From the NCBI RefSeq assembly GCF_016862955.1, contig NZ_BONY01000042.1, forward strand, positions 20,724-84,723: a stretch of DNA of 64,000 nucleotides. The letters are read 5' to 3'. Shown one piece after another: positions 27,497 to 36,577 of this stretch. The position numbers and the translations under genes are program-made. How positions within the stretch are numbered: position 1 is the stretch's first letter; each line of letters starts with the position of its first letter. The notes under the pieces are model-generated. The model searched no databases. It was given only the letters and a program-made list of their open reading frames with translations, and was not told where the DNA came from. The DNA is from Rhizocola hellebori (GTDB lineage Bacteria > Actinomycetota > Actinomycetes > Mycobacteriales > Micromonosporaceae).

Positions 27497-28582
27497 GTGG
27501 CTCATGAGGTAAGCGGAGTCGTCGCCAGGAGCAAGAACGCCCCGGTCAGCCTCGAGACGATCCTGGTACCCGATCCCGGGCCGGGCGAGGCGCTGGTCAA
27601 GGTGCAGGCATGCGGGGTGTGCCACACCGATCTGCACTACCGCGAGGGCGGCATCAACGACGACTTCCCCTTCCTGCTCGGTCACGAGGCAGCCGGAATC
27701 GTCGAGGCGGTCGGGCCCGGAGTGACCGATGTCGAGCCGGGCGACTATGTCATCCTCAACTGGCGGGCCGTCTGCGGCAACTGCCGCGCCTGCCGCAAAG
27801 GCAAGCCGTGGTACTGCTTCGCGACGCACAACGCCCAGCAGAGGATGACCCTCGAGGACGGCACCGTGCTGTCCCCGGCGCTGGGCATCGGGGCCTTCGC
27901 GGAGAAGACCCTCGTCGCCGCGGGCCAGTGCACCAAAGTGGACCCGGCCGCCGCACCGGCCGTAGCCGGGCTGCTCGGCTGCGGCGTGATGGCCGGGCTC
28001 GGCGCGGTGCTCAACACCGGCGCGGTCACCCGCGGCGACAGCGTCGCGGTGATCGGCTGCGGTGGAGTGGGCAACGCCGCCATCGCCGGGGCGAAGCTCG
28101 CCGGGGCCACCACCATCATCGGCGTCGACATCGATGAGCGGAAACTCAACTGGGCCAAGCAACTCGGGGCCACCCACACGGTCCGCTCCGGCGATGTCGA
28201 TGTGGTGGAGGCGATCCGCGAGCTGACCGGAGGGTTCGGGGCCGACGTCGTGGTGGAGGCCGTGGGCCGCCCGGAGACGTACAGGCAGGCGTTCTACGCC
28301 AGGGACTTGGCGGGCACCGTGGTGCTGGTCGGCGTACCCACCCCAGAAATGAAGCTGGAGCTTCCCTTGCTTGACGTGTTCGGCCGGGGCGGAGCACTGA
28401 AATCCTCTTGGTACGGCGACTGTCTGCCGTCACGCGATTTCCCCATGCTGATTTCGCTTTACCTACAAGGACGGCTAGACCTCGATGCCTTCGTCTCCGA
28501 GCGGATCGGCCTGGGCGACATAGAGGAGGCCTTCGCCAAGATGCACCGCGGTGAAGTGCTGCGCTCCGTGGTCGAGCTATGA
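27497..28582 (+). CDS. mscR: S-(hydroxymethyl)mycothiol dehydrogenase
   Basis: 361 aa from the GTG at 27497, preceded by GGAGGAG at 27484-27490. It is a zinc-dependent medium-chain dehydrogenase: catalytic zinc ligands in [15 protein letters not shown] and GHEAAG, structural zinc cysteines in [15 protein letters not shown], and NAD binding at [14 protein letters not shown]. The N-terminal [20 protein letters not shown] is typical of mycothiol-dependent formaldehyde dehydrogenases. It oxidises the formaldehyde-mycothiol adduct. The metallo-hydrolase gene overlaps its stop, the same arrangement known beside mscR in mycobacteria. Confidence 0.92.
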   Translation: MAHEVSGVVARSKNAPVSLETILVPDPGPGEALVKVQACGVCHTDLHYREGGINDDFPFLLGHEAAGIVEAVGPGVTDVEPGDYVILNWRAVCGNCRACRKGKPWYCFATHNAQQRMTLEDGTVLSPALGIGAFAEKTLVAAGQCTKVDPAAAPAVAGLLGCGVMAGLGAVLNTGAVTRGDSVAVIGCGGVGNAAIAGAKLAGATTIIGVDIDERKLNWAKQLGATHTVRSGDVDVVEAIRELTGGFGADVVVEAVGRPETYRQAFYARDLAGTVVLVGVPTPEMKLELPLLDVFGRGGALKSSWYGDCLPSRDFPMLISLYLQGRLDLDAFVSERIGLGDIEEAFAKMHRGEVLRSVVEL

Positions 28583-29208
28583 GCGCGCGTATAGAGCGGG
28601 TGGTCACCTCGGGCACGTTCAGTTTGGACGGCGGCACCTGGGAGGTCGACAACAATGTCTGGCTCATCGGTGACGACAGCGAGGTGCTGGTCATCGATGC
28701 GGCCCACGACGCGCAAGCCATCGCCGCGGCGGTGGACGGCCGCCGCGTGGTGGCGATCCTGTGCACCCACGCCCACAACGACCACATCGATGCCGCGCCG
28801 GCGCTGGCCGCGCTTACCGGCGCGCCGGTGTGGCTGCACTCCAACGATCTGGAGCTGTGGCAGATGACGCACCCGCAGCACAAGCCCGATCGCTTCCTTG
28901 GGCACGGCGACACGGTCGAGGTGGCCGGGGTGAGCGGTCAGATCATCCACACTCCGGGCCACGCGCCCGGTGCGGTCTGCCTCTACCTGCCGCGGCTGGC
29001 AGCGCTCTTCTCGGGAGACACGCTGTTTCACGGCGGGCCCGGGGCGACCGGCCGGTCGTTCAGCGACTTCCCCACCATCATCGACTCGATCCGCGACCGT
29101 TTGCTTGTTCTGCCACCGGAAACCACCGTCTACACCGGACACGGCGACAGCACCACCATCGGCGACGAAGCACCCGACCTTCAGGCCTGGATCGCGCGTG
29201 GGCACTAG
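28579..29208 (+). CDS. metallo-beta-lactamase-fold hydrolase linked to mscR
   Basis: 209 aa, ATG overlapping the mscR stop. Metal ligands of the glyoxalase-II-like fold are all present: [27 protein letters not shown] and TGHGDST. Coupling to mscR suggests that it hydrolyses the thioester product (S-formyl-mycothiol) to formate and mycothiol. This is inference from context, supported by conserved pairing in actinomycetes. Confidence 0.9.
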   Translation: MSARIERVVTSGTFSLDGGTWEVDNNVWLIGDDSEVLVIDAAHDAQAIAAAVDGRRVVAILCTHAHNDHIDAAPALAALTGAPVWLHSNDLELWQMTHPQHKPDRFLGHGDTVEVAGVSGQIIHTPGHAPGAVCLYLPRLAALFSGDTLFHGGPGATGRSFSDFPTIIDSIRDRLLVLPPETTVYTGHGDSTTIGDEAPDLQAWIARGH

Positions 29209-29213
29209 CGGCT

Positions 29214-30110
29214 TTATTCCTTTCTGAGCGCTGCGGCCAAAGCCGCGTTGCGTTGCGCGAAGCGAACCCAGTGCGGCGGGGTGAGAGCCACCTTCTCCTT
29301 CGCCGCCTGGGCGGTGCAGGAGCGGACCTGCCAGTCGCACAGCCGCCCGGCGACGACCTCGAAGCGCACCAGCGTTTCCTCCGCCCAGCCATAGAAGACC
29401 AGGTCCTCCGGCTGGGTTACGGTGACCTGCTGCGCGGCGCAAATCCACTCCAGGGCGGCCAGCTCCAGGTGCAGCCGTTGCGCCCGTTCGAAAGCGAGGT
29501 CGGCCGACGCGGCGTCGCGAAGCTGCGCGAGCGCGGCGCGGGCGGCAGCCACCGCCGAGGCTTCCCGATGCAGCACCGCGGACACGGCCGCGAGCATGTC
29601 GCCGTGGTGCTGCGGGCCGACCGCCAGCTTTCGGGCCATGTCCCTTTCCGCGCCGGTGAGCCGGGTGCCGGTGTAGGGCAACGGATACAGGCGGTGCAGC
29701 GCCGAGACGGCAAGCCGTGCCTTGGTTCCCCCCAGGTAGGGTCCGAAGCCCTGTGTTCCGGCGGCGACCCGGAAGGTGGTCCGCAGGCCCGGCGCGGCAA
29801 GCGATGTCGTCAGTTCCAGATAGATCGGCGACTCCGCGCCGCCGGCCACCCGGTTCCACGGCGGCATCGACCGCTCCAAGATGTTGCGCTCCAGCCAGGC
29901 CGCTTCGTGCTCGGAGTCGCAGGCCACCACCTCGACCCGGGAAACCTTGCGCACCATGGCCGCCAGATGCCGGCGGTCACGCAGGTCGCCCCAATAGGAG
30001 GCCACCCGCCGTTTGAGGTTGACCGCGCGCCCGACGTAGAGCGCCCTTCCGCGCGCATCACGGAACCGGTAAACCCCGGGATCGGCTGGAATCGGCCGCA
30101 TCCGCGACAC
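29214..30110 (-). CDS. GIY-YIG nuclease domain protein (UvrC/Cho-like N-terminal module)
   Basis: 298 aa, GTG at 30110 with AGGAG just upstream; an ATG three codons later is the alternative. The GIY-YIG domain occupies residues ~8-90: PGVYRFRDARGRALYVGRAV replaces GIY and YIG by GVY and YVG, followed by LKRRVASYW and EAAWLERNILE with the catalytic Glu. The remaining 200 residues match the GIY-YIG-associated region of UvrC-like proteins, but no UvrC C-terminal endonuclease or HhH motifs are present. It probably incises damaged or structured DNA; the exact substrate is unknown. Confidence 0.85.
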   Translation of the reverse strand: MSRMRPIPADPGVYRFRDARGRALYVGRAVNLKRRVASYWGDLRDRRHLAAMVRKVSRVEVVACDSEHEAAWLERNILERSMPPWNRVAGGAESPIYLELTTSLAAPGLRTTFRVAAGTQGFGPYLGGTKARLAVSALHRLYPLPYTGTRLTGAERDMARKLAVGPQHHGDMLAAVSAVLHREASAVAAARAALAQLRDAASADLAFERAQRLHLELAALEWICAAQQVTVTQPEDLVFYGWAEETLVRFEVVAGRLCDWQVRSCTAQAAKEKVALTPPHWVRFAQRNAALAAALRKE

Positions 30111-30230
30111 GATACTCCTGCGGCCGCCCGCGGCGTCCGATTGCCACGTGAATCGATGAATTGAAAGGCGTTGCCCCGTTAGGGGTATTCACGTGTTCAG
30201 ATCTTCTATCATTCGCGGATTTGAGATCCT

Positions 30231-32663
30231 ATGGCGTCCATGCGAACTATATCGATCATCGCCACCGGCCTCACCGCCGCACTGGCGCTGGCGGGCGCAC
30301 CACCCGTATCCGCCCAGGACCAGACCCAGGCGAGCACGATCACGAAGTCCGCCCAGAACGTCACCTCGCCCGGCGCCAGCCCCGCCAATCACGGTGACGT
30401 CATCAAATGGGTGCTCGCCTACGGCAACGGCACCTCACCCGGGCCTGCCACCATCACCGACACCCTGCTGGCCGGGCAGAGCTTCGTTCCGGGCTCGCTG
30501 ACGGTGCCGCCGGGATGGACACCCGCCTGGTCCACCGACGGCAGCACGTTCGTCGGCACCGAACCCGGCTCGGGCGTCGCGGCGGTGCGCGCCACGAACC
30601 CCAGCGCTCGCCCAGGCGGCACCAACCTCACCCACTTCCTGCTGCCGCCGGTGCAGACCACGGCGACGCCGACCGGCGGTGACGGCTTCTCCCCCGTGAT
30701 CTACCGCAGCCCCGAAGGCGCGGTGGAATCGTGGAACATGTACCACCACCTCGTCCCGGCCTCGCCCAAGGTGGTGTGCATCAACCTGCTCACCAACCAG
30801 CCCTGCGCGGGCGGCCCGTGGCCACGGCCGGTGAACACCACCGCGGGCCCGCTCGGCTCGGGCAGCACCGGTGACATCCAGAGCACGCTGACGCCCTCCT
30901 ATGTCATCGACCCGCAGTCTCCGCAGCGCGTCTACTACCCCGGGGTCACTGCCACCACGGTCGGCGTGGGATGCCTGGACATGGCCGCCCGGGCCAACTG
31001 CGGCTATGTTGCGCTCGACGACCGGGCCGGACCGCCGAGCGTCCACGGCCTGGAGGGTTTCGTCAAGGTGGGCGGCAGCATCTACGGCGTCTCCGCCTTG
31101 GGCGAGGTGCTGTGCATGCAGCTGTCAACGCTGACCCCGTGTGCGGGGCAGCCTTATGCGGCGGTGGTTCCGCCCAGCAACAACTCGCCCGGTGGTTACT
31201 ATCAAGGCTCGCTGACTGTCGCGAATGGACTCGTTTTCATCTCCTCATCGCCCGCCGGCGGCCCGGCTCGGCTCGGCTGTTTCGACCCCGCGACCGGCGC
31301 CGCCTGCACCGGCTGGGCCACCGCCAAGAACGCGGGTCCCGCCGGCAGCACCACCTATGCCGCCTTCACCTCCTACACCACCGGCGGGGTGGCCAATGGC
31401 GCCTGCGTTCCGGCCGTGAACAGCGGCCCGCCCGCGGTCACCTGCTTCACGCTCGCCGGGGATCCGCTAGCCGCCCCAACGGGTTTCGGCGCGGTGGCCA
31501 ATGGCGCGCTGACCTTCAACCCGGAGACGGTGACCGCCCCCAACGGCCACCTGCAAAGCTACTTCCCGTTCTGGGGCGGTGGCCTGGCCGGCGGAACAGG
31601 TTGCTATGACTGGACAGCCGCGGCAATCTGCGCCGGATTCCCTTTCCCCAAAACCCATCCCAACGTCAACGGTGGCGCTACCCGCGACTATGGCTACGCC
31701 TACGACGAGACCACACAATGCCTGCTGGCCCTTGGCGATGCCGGTTATCTGTTCTCGGTCGATCCGGCCACCGGCGCCACGCCGTGCATCCGCAGCGGGG
31801 CCTCGGTCACGCTGACCCCGGGCGCGTTCTACTGCGATGGCGCGGCTCACTCGCAGACCTACACCAACGCGCAGCTGACCAACATCACCCTGGGCAACGT
31901 CGACCTCGGCGCGTCCACCGCCGTCGTCACCGATCCCGACCAGAACGTGCTCGCGACGCCGTCGTTCGCGCCGGACGGAACCCTTGACCTGTCCGGGATT
32001 TCGGCCATCGCCGAGCCGAGCATCACCGTCAGCGCACAGCTGGTGCTGCTGAGCACGAGCGACTTCGGCGGGGGCAACCAGCCCGCGCTGGTCGTCAACT
32101 TCACCGGCGATGCGCCGCAGGTCTGCTTCCGTACCACGCTCAGCAGCACTTGCGCCGTGACGGCGATTTCCAACACGGGCAACGTCGACGATCCCGGCGG
32201 CAAGCTGACCTCCAACACGGTGACGCTGCCGATCGCGCCGGGCGAGTCCTGCCGGCCGCAGGTCACCATCAATAAGGAGATCTGCGCTGACACCCGCGCT
32301 TCCCGTTGCGGCCCAGGCGGTCCGGGACCATGGGTGAAGAACTCTCCGGCCGGGTTGCTGGGCCTGCTCGGAACCGCCTACTGGCGCATCACGGTGACCA
32401 ACAGCGGCCCGATCGACGCGCTCAATGTGACCATCAACGATTCGGTGGCGCCCGGCTGTGTCACCGCCGCCGGCACCTTCCTGCTGGCACCCGGCGGTAC
32501 CAAGCAAATCTATTGCTCTTCGTTCCTTCTCTTGCTGCCCCTGACCAACACGGCCAGCGCCACCTTCAGCGCCGCGAACATGGGTCCGGTCACCACCGCA
32601 CCCTCGTCGGCGACCGCGTGTTCTCTGGTCTGCATCCTGCTACCCGGTAATCGTCCGGAGTAG
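30231..32663 (+). CDS. secreted protein with DUF11-type conserved repeats
   Basis: 810 aa; ATG at 30231, with another at 30240. Signal peptide MRTISIIATGLTAALALAGA, cleaved near VSAQ. Residues ~35-135 and ~690-800 contain DUF11-type motifs (GDVIKWVLAYGNGTSPGPAT; WRITVTNSGPIDALNVTIND). The middle ~500 residues are Gly/Thr/Ser/Pro-rich with paired cysteines and no enzyme motif. The C-terminus ends ILLPGNRPE with no sortase motif or membrane anchor, so it is probably released or wall-associated. Function is unknown; an adhesive or structural surface protein is likely. Confidence 0.75.
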   Translation: MASMRTISIIATGLTAALALAGAPPVSAQDQTQASTITKSAQNVTSPGASPANHGDVIKWVLAYGNGTSPGPATITDTLLAGQSFVPGSLTVPPGWTPAWSTDGSTFVGTEPGSGVAAVRATNPSARPGGTNLTHFLLPPVQTTATPTGGDGFSPVIYRSPEGAVESWNMYHHLVPASPKVVCINLLTNQPCAGGPWPRPVNTTAGPLGSGSTGDIQSTLTPSYVIDPQSPQRVYYPGVTATTVGVGCLDMAARANCGYVALDDRAGPPSVHGLEGFVKVGGSIYGVSALGEVLCMQLSTLTPCAGQPYAAVVPPSNNSPGGYYQGSLTVANGLVFISSSPAGGPARLGCFDPATGAACTGWATAKNAGPAGSTTYAAFTSYTTGGVANGACVPAVNSGPPAVTCFTLAGDPLAAPTGFGAVANGALTFNPETVTAPNGHLQSYFPFWGGGLAGGTGCYDWTAAAICAGFPFPKTHPNVNGGATRDYGYAYDETTQCLLALGDAGYLFSVDPATGATPCIRSGASVTLTPGAFYCDGAAHSQTYTNAQLTNITLGNVDLGASTAVVTDPDQNVLATPSFAPDGTLDLSGISAIAEPSITVSAQLVLLSTSDFGGGNQPALVVNFTGDAPQVCFRTTLSSTCAVTAISNTGNVDDPGGKLTSNTVTLPIAPGESCRPQVTINKEICADTRASRCGPGGPGPWVKNSPAGLLGLLGTAYWRITVTNSGPIDALNVTINDSVAPGCVTAAGTFLLAPGGTKQIYCSSFLLLLPLTNTASATFSAANMGPVTTAPSSATACSLVCILLPGNRPE

Positions 32664-32682
32664 AAAGCTCAACCCGCGTCCG

Positions 32683-33129
32683 TTACGGGCTCTGGTCTTC
32701 GGCCAGGGCCCGTTGCATGATGTCGGTGGCATCGGCGATGACGCCCAGCTCGTCGAGGGTGAGCCGGCTGAGCAGCTGGCGCTGGAACTCCTCACCCTGA
32801 ATGATCATTTCGTCGGTCAGCTTGACTGCCTGCGGAGTCAGCTCGATGAGGCGGACCCGGCGGTCTTTGGGATCCTCGCGGCGGCTGACGTGGTCGCTGG
32901 CGACGAGCCGGTCGATGATGCCGGTCATGGTGGCCAGGCTCACCCCCATCGTCTGGGCCAGCTCCTGCCCTCCGCAGGCACCGTTGAGCCGCAGCGCGAA
33001 GAGGATCTTCAGCTGTGACATGGTCAGGTTGGCGGAGAAGAACGGGTGCGCGCGGTCACGGGCCATGGCCTCCTGGAACCGGCGCTGGCCTTCCATAATC
33101 CGCGCGACTAGCGCTTCCCTGCTGGTCAC
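32683..33129 (-). CDS. MarR family transcriptional regulator
   Basis: 148 aa, GTG start with GGAG five bases upstream. Winged-helix features are LTMSQLKILFALRLNGACGG, ELAQTMGVSLATMTGIIDRL (recognition helix) and the wing EDPKDRRVRLIELTPQG-like segment. It is divergent from a large RND efflux permease 117 bases away, the standard context for a MarR repressor of an efflux pump. Confidence 0.92.
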   Translation of the reverse strand: MTSREALVARIMEGQRRFQEAMARDRAHPFFSANLTMSQLKILFALRLNGACGGQELAQTMGVSLATMTGIIDRLVASDHVSRREDPKDRRVRLIELTPQAVKLTDEMIIQGEEFQRQLLSRLTLDELGVIADATDIMQRALAEDQSP

Positions 33130-33195
33130 CGCTGCTCCTGGATTCTCGGCCCCGCGCCGGGTCAGCGTAGCAACTACCCCGGGTAACCCGAAATA

Positions 33196-33233
33196 TTAGG
33201 CTAAGGCAAACTATCCGTGTTGGGCTAACCTGA
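33196..33233. promoter_or_regulatory. two iron-box-like half sites in the MarR/RND promoter region
   Basis: TTAGGCTAAGG at 33196-33206 and TTGGGCTAACCTGA at 33220-33233 resemble the right part of the DtxR/IdeR box (TTAGGTTAGGCTAACCTAA). The second matches 13 of 19 positions by eye. They could equally be MarR operator half sites. Confidence 0.3.
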
Positions 33234-33246
33234 CCCCCGGAGTCGA

Positions 33247-36200
33247 ATGATGTTGTTCTTTTCAAGGCTGAGCCTCGCCAACCGCGGGCTCACCGCACTG
33301 ATCGCGGTGATCGTCACCGCGTTCGGCCTGTTCGTGATCCCTCAATTGAAGCAGCAGCTGTTCCCCACCCTCGACTTCCCCGCGGCGTTCGTCTCCGCGC
33401 CCTACCCGGGGGCGGCCCCCGAGGTCGTCGCCGCGCAGGTGACCGGGCCCATCGAGAGCGCGCTGCAGGGCACCCCGGGCTTGGAGCGGATGACGTCCAC
33501 CTCCGTCGAGGGCATGGCCACCATTCAGGTGGAGTTCGCCTTCGGTACCGAGCTCGACAGCGCCACCTCGAAGATGGACCAGGCGCTCAACCGCCTCGCG
33601 CTGCCCGATGGCGTCGACCCGCAGGTGTTCGCCTTCCGGACGGACAACTTCCCGGTCGTCATCCTCGGTGCGAGCAACACCGGCGAAGAGCGGCAGCTGG
33701 CCGACAAGCTCACCAAGGAGGTGCTCCCTGCCCTGCAAGGCATCGAGGGGGTACGCGAGGCGAGCCTGACCGGCAACCGCGACCAGCAGCTGGTGATCAC
33801 CCCCAACCCGGCGAAGCTGGCCGCGGCCGGGCTGGCCGTTCCCGACCTGATGAATGTGCTGCGGGTCAACGGAATCGCTATACCGGCCGGCGCCGTGCCG
33901 CAGGAGGACAAGAGCCTCACGGTCAGCATCGGCACGCCGATCACCACTGTCGCCCAGATCCGCGAGCTGTGGCTGCGTCCCGCCAGCGGAGCGCCGGTGC
34001 AGCTGGGCAGCGTCGCGACCGTGGCCGAGCAGCTGGCCCCGGCCACCGCGATCACCCGCACCAACGGCAAGCCGAGCCTCGGCGTCATCGTCTTCGCGAC
34101 CCCCGACGGCAACGCGGTCGGCATCTCGCACGAAATCTCCGACATGCTGCCGCAGCTGCGCGAGAAGCTCGGCGACGGCGCTGAGCTGACCCCGGTCTTC
34201 GACCAGGCGCCCTACGTGGAGAAGTCGATTGAGGGCTTGACCACCGAGGGGCTGCTCGGCCTGCTCATGGCGGTCATCGTCATCCTCGTGTTCCTGCTGT
34301 CGATCCGCTCCACCATCGTCACCGCGGTGTCGATCCCGCTGTCGGTGGTGGTCGCGCTCATCGCGCTTCAGGTCGGCGACTACTCGCTCAACGTGCTGAC
34401 CTTGGGCGCGCTGACCATCGCGATCGGCCGGGTGGTCGACGACTCGATTGTGGTGCTGGAAAACATCAAGCGGCACCTCGGTTACGGCGAGGACAGGCAG
34501 GAGGCGATCCTGACCGCGGTCAAGGAGGTGGCCGGCGCGGTCACCGCGTCGACGCTGACGACTGTCGCGGTCTTCTCCCCGATCGCGCTTGTCGGTGGCA
34601 TTGTCGGCGAGCTGTTCTCCAGCTTCGCCATCACGGTGACGGTGGCATTGCTTGCCTCGCTTGCGGTTTCGCTGACCGTCATCCCGGTGCTGGCCTACTG
34701 GTTCCTCAAGACGTCCAACGGCGCCGCGCAGGAGCAGGTGCGCGCCGCGGCCGAGGCCAAGGAGCGCAACAGCCCGCTGCAGCGCGTCTACGTGCCGATC
34801 CTGCAGTTCGCGACCCGGCGGCGCTGGCTGACCATCACCGGGGCGATCGTCGTCTTCATGCTGACCATGGCCAGCGCGGGGCTGCTGAAGACGAACTTCT
34901 TCGACCAGTCCGGCGAAACCACGCTGACCGTCACCCAGACCATGCCGACCGGCACCAGCCTCGCCGCCACCGATGAGGCCGCCAAGAAGGTCGAAGCCGT
35001 GCTGGAAAAGACCGACGGGGTCGACATCTATCAGGTGACCGCGGGTGCCGGCGGCGGGTTCGGCTTCGGCGGCGCCAGCAATGTCGCCACCTTCAGCATC
35101 ACCCTCGACGAGGACGCCAAAGCCCTGGACATGCAGGCGTCGCTGCGCGACGAGCTGAAGAAGCTGACCGGCGCCGGCGAGATCAAGGTGGATGCCGGGC
35201 AGGGCGGCGGCGGGTTCTCCGCCAGCGCGCTGCAGGTCATCGTGCAGGCCGACGACGAGGCGACCCTGAAGACCGCCACCGAGCAGATCCGCCAAGCGGT
35301 TTCCGAGGTGCCCGATGTCAAGGACGTCACCAGCGACCTGACCAAGAGCGCCCCACGGGTACAGGTCACCGTCGACCGGCAGAAGGCCACCGCGGCCGGC
35401 CTCACCGAAGCCCAGGTGGCGCAATCGGTGGCGGCCCTGTTCCGGGGCGCGCCGCTCGGCCAATACACATTGGACGGTCGCCGCCAGCAGGTGATGCTGA
35501 CGTTCGGCCTTCCCGCGCCGTCGTCGGTGGACCAGCTCAAGGCGCTGCCGGTGGCCGGGCCGATCACCCTCGGCCAGATCGCCACGATCGCCGTGGTGGA
35601 CGGGCCGACTCAGGTCACCCGGATCGACGGCGAGCGCAGCATCACCGTCAACGGCACGGCAACCGGAAGCAACCTGGGTAAGACGACCGCCGACCTGACC
35701 ACCAAGCTGGCCGCGCTCGACCTGCCCGACGGGGCGACCTACACCCTCGGCGGGGCCAGCGCCGACCAGGCCGACGCCTTCGGCAACCTGGCGCTAGCCG
35801 TGCTCGCCGCGATCGCGATCGTCTTCCTGATCATGGCGGCCACCTTCAAGAGCCTGGTACAGCCGCTAATCCTGCTCATCTCGGTGCCGTTCGCCGCGAC
35901 CGGGGCGATCGCCGCCCTGCTGGTGACCGACACCGCGCTGGGTGTGCCCGCCCTCATCGGGGTACTGATGCTGGTCGGCATCGTGGTGACCAACGCGATC
36001 GTGCTCGTGGACCTGATCAACCAGTACCGCGAGCAGGGCGCATCGGTCCAGGAGGCCATCCTCGAGGGCGGCCGGCGGCGGCTGCGCCCGATCCTGATGA
36101 CGGCGGTGGCGACCATCTTCGCCCTGCTGCCCATGGCACTGGGCATCACCGGCCAGGGCGGTTTCATCTCCCAGCCGCTGGCGGTCGTCGTCATCGGCGG

Positions 36201-36369
36201 TCTGCTCAGCTCGACCGTGCTGACGCTGATCGTGGTACCCACCCTGTACTCGATCTTCATCGGACGCAAGGAGCGCAAGGCGGCCAAGCAGGGCGAGACC
36301 GGTCAGCCCGAACCGGCCGAGGAATCCGGCTCACAGCCGCTGGGCGAGCCACTTCCGATGCAGCGCTAG
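33247..36369 (+). CDS. RND-family (HAE1/AcrB-type) efflux permease
   Basis: 1040 aa, the normal AcrB-family length. The first TM helix begins at residue ~15, with two large periplasmic-type loops (about 35-330 and 555-860) and two blocks of TM helices. Proton-relay acidic residues appear in TM4 within IAIGRVVDDSIVVLENIKRH. LQGTPGLERMTSTSVEGMAT is the usual porter-domain start. The C-terminus is a Glu/Pro-rich cytosolic tail. No membrane-fusion protein or outer-membrane factor is encoded nearby, consistent with a Gram-positive single-component exporter (compare SwrC). Control is probably by the divergent MarR protein. Confidence 0.92.
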   Translation: MMLFFSRLSLANRGLTALIAVIVTAFGLFVIPQLKQQLFPTLDFPAAFVSAPYPGAAPEVVAAQVTGPIESALQGTPGLERMTSTSVEGMATIQVEFAFGTELDSATSKMDQALNRLALPDGVDPQVFAFRTDNFPVVILGASNTGEERQLADKLTKEVLPALQGIEGVREASLTGNRDQQLVITPNPAKLAAAGLAVPDLMNVLRVNGIAIPAGAVPQEDKSLTVSIGTPITTVAQIRELWLRPASGAPVQLGSVATVAEQLAPATAITRTNGKPSLGVIVFATPDGNAVGISHEISDMLPQLREKLGDGAELTPVFDQAPYVEKSIEGLTTEGLLGLLMAVIVILVFLLSIRSTIVTAVSIPLSVVVALIALQVGDYSLNVLTLGALTIAIGRVVDDSIVVLENIKRHLGYGEDRQEAILTAVKEVAGAVTASTLTTVAVFSPIALVGGIVGELFSSFAITVTVALLASLAVSLTVIPVLAYWFLKTSNGAAQEQVRAAAEAKERNSPLQRVYVPILQFATRRRWLTITGAIVVFMLTMASAGLLKTNFFDQSGETTLTVTQTMPTGTSLAATDEAAKKVEAVLEKTDGVDIYQVTAGAGGGFGFGGASNVATFSITLDEDAKALDMQASLRDELKKLTGAGEIKVDAGQGGGGFSASALQVIVQADDEATLKTATEQIRQAVSEVPDVKDVTSDLTKSAPRVQVTVDRQKATAAGLTEAQVAQSVAALFRGAPLGQYTLDGRRQQVMLTFGLPAPSSVDQLKALPVAGPITLGQIATIAVVDGPTQVTRIDGERSITVNGTATGSNLGKTTADLTTKLAALDLPDGATYTLGGASADQADAFGNLALAVLAAIAIVFLIMAATFKSLVQPLILLISVPFAATGAIAALLVTDTALGVPALIGVLMLVGIVVTNAIVLVDLINQYREQGASVQEAILEGGRRRLRPILMTAVATIFALLPMALGITGQGGFISQPLAVVVIGGLLSSTVLTLIVVPTLYSIFIGRKERKAAKQGETGQPEPAEESGSQPLGEPLPMQR

Positions 36370-36384
36370 GTTTCCCACCCACGG

Positions 36385-36454
36385 ATGCGCGCAATAGCGG
36401 ATGCGTGTGGAATCTGGAACATCCAGATTCCACACGCATCGCTATTGCGCGCAT
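36385..36454. repeat. long near-perfect inverted repeat (33-34 bp arms, 3-base loop)
   Basis: Left arm 36385-36418 and right arm 36422-36454 pair along their whole length except for one bulged G, around a loop ACA. It starts 16 bases after the efflux permease stop. It may be a strong terminator, but the length and near-identity are unusual and there is no T-tract. Confidence 0.9.
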
Positions 36455-36577
36455 TCTGCGTTGTCGGCTTTCCTACTGAGCGTCCTATCGCGACAGTCCA
36501 ATTCCTGTCATCAAGGTCACTCCCGCAGTGATTCGCGTCTAACTTCGTGGGCATTCGCAATCGGGAGAGGCGGGGTT

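Noticed and set aside
36401..36577. Upstream extension of the 1166-aa protein into the hairpin region
   Set aside because: The extended N-terminus reads through the inverted repeat and is Ser/Arg-rich; the ATG at 36578 has a good ribosome-binding site.
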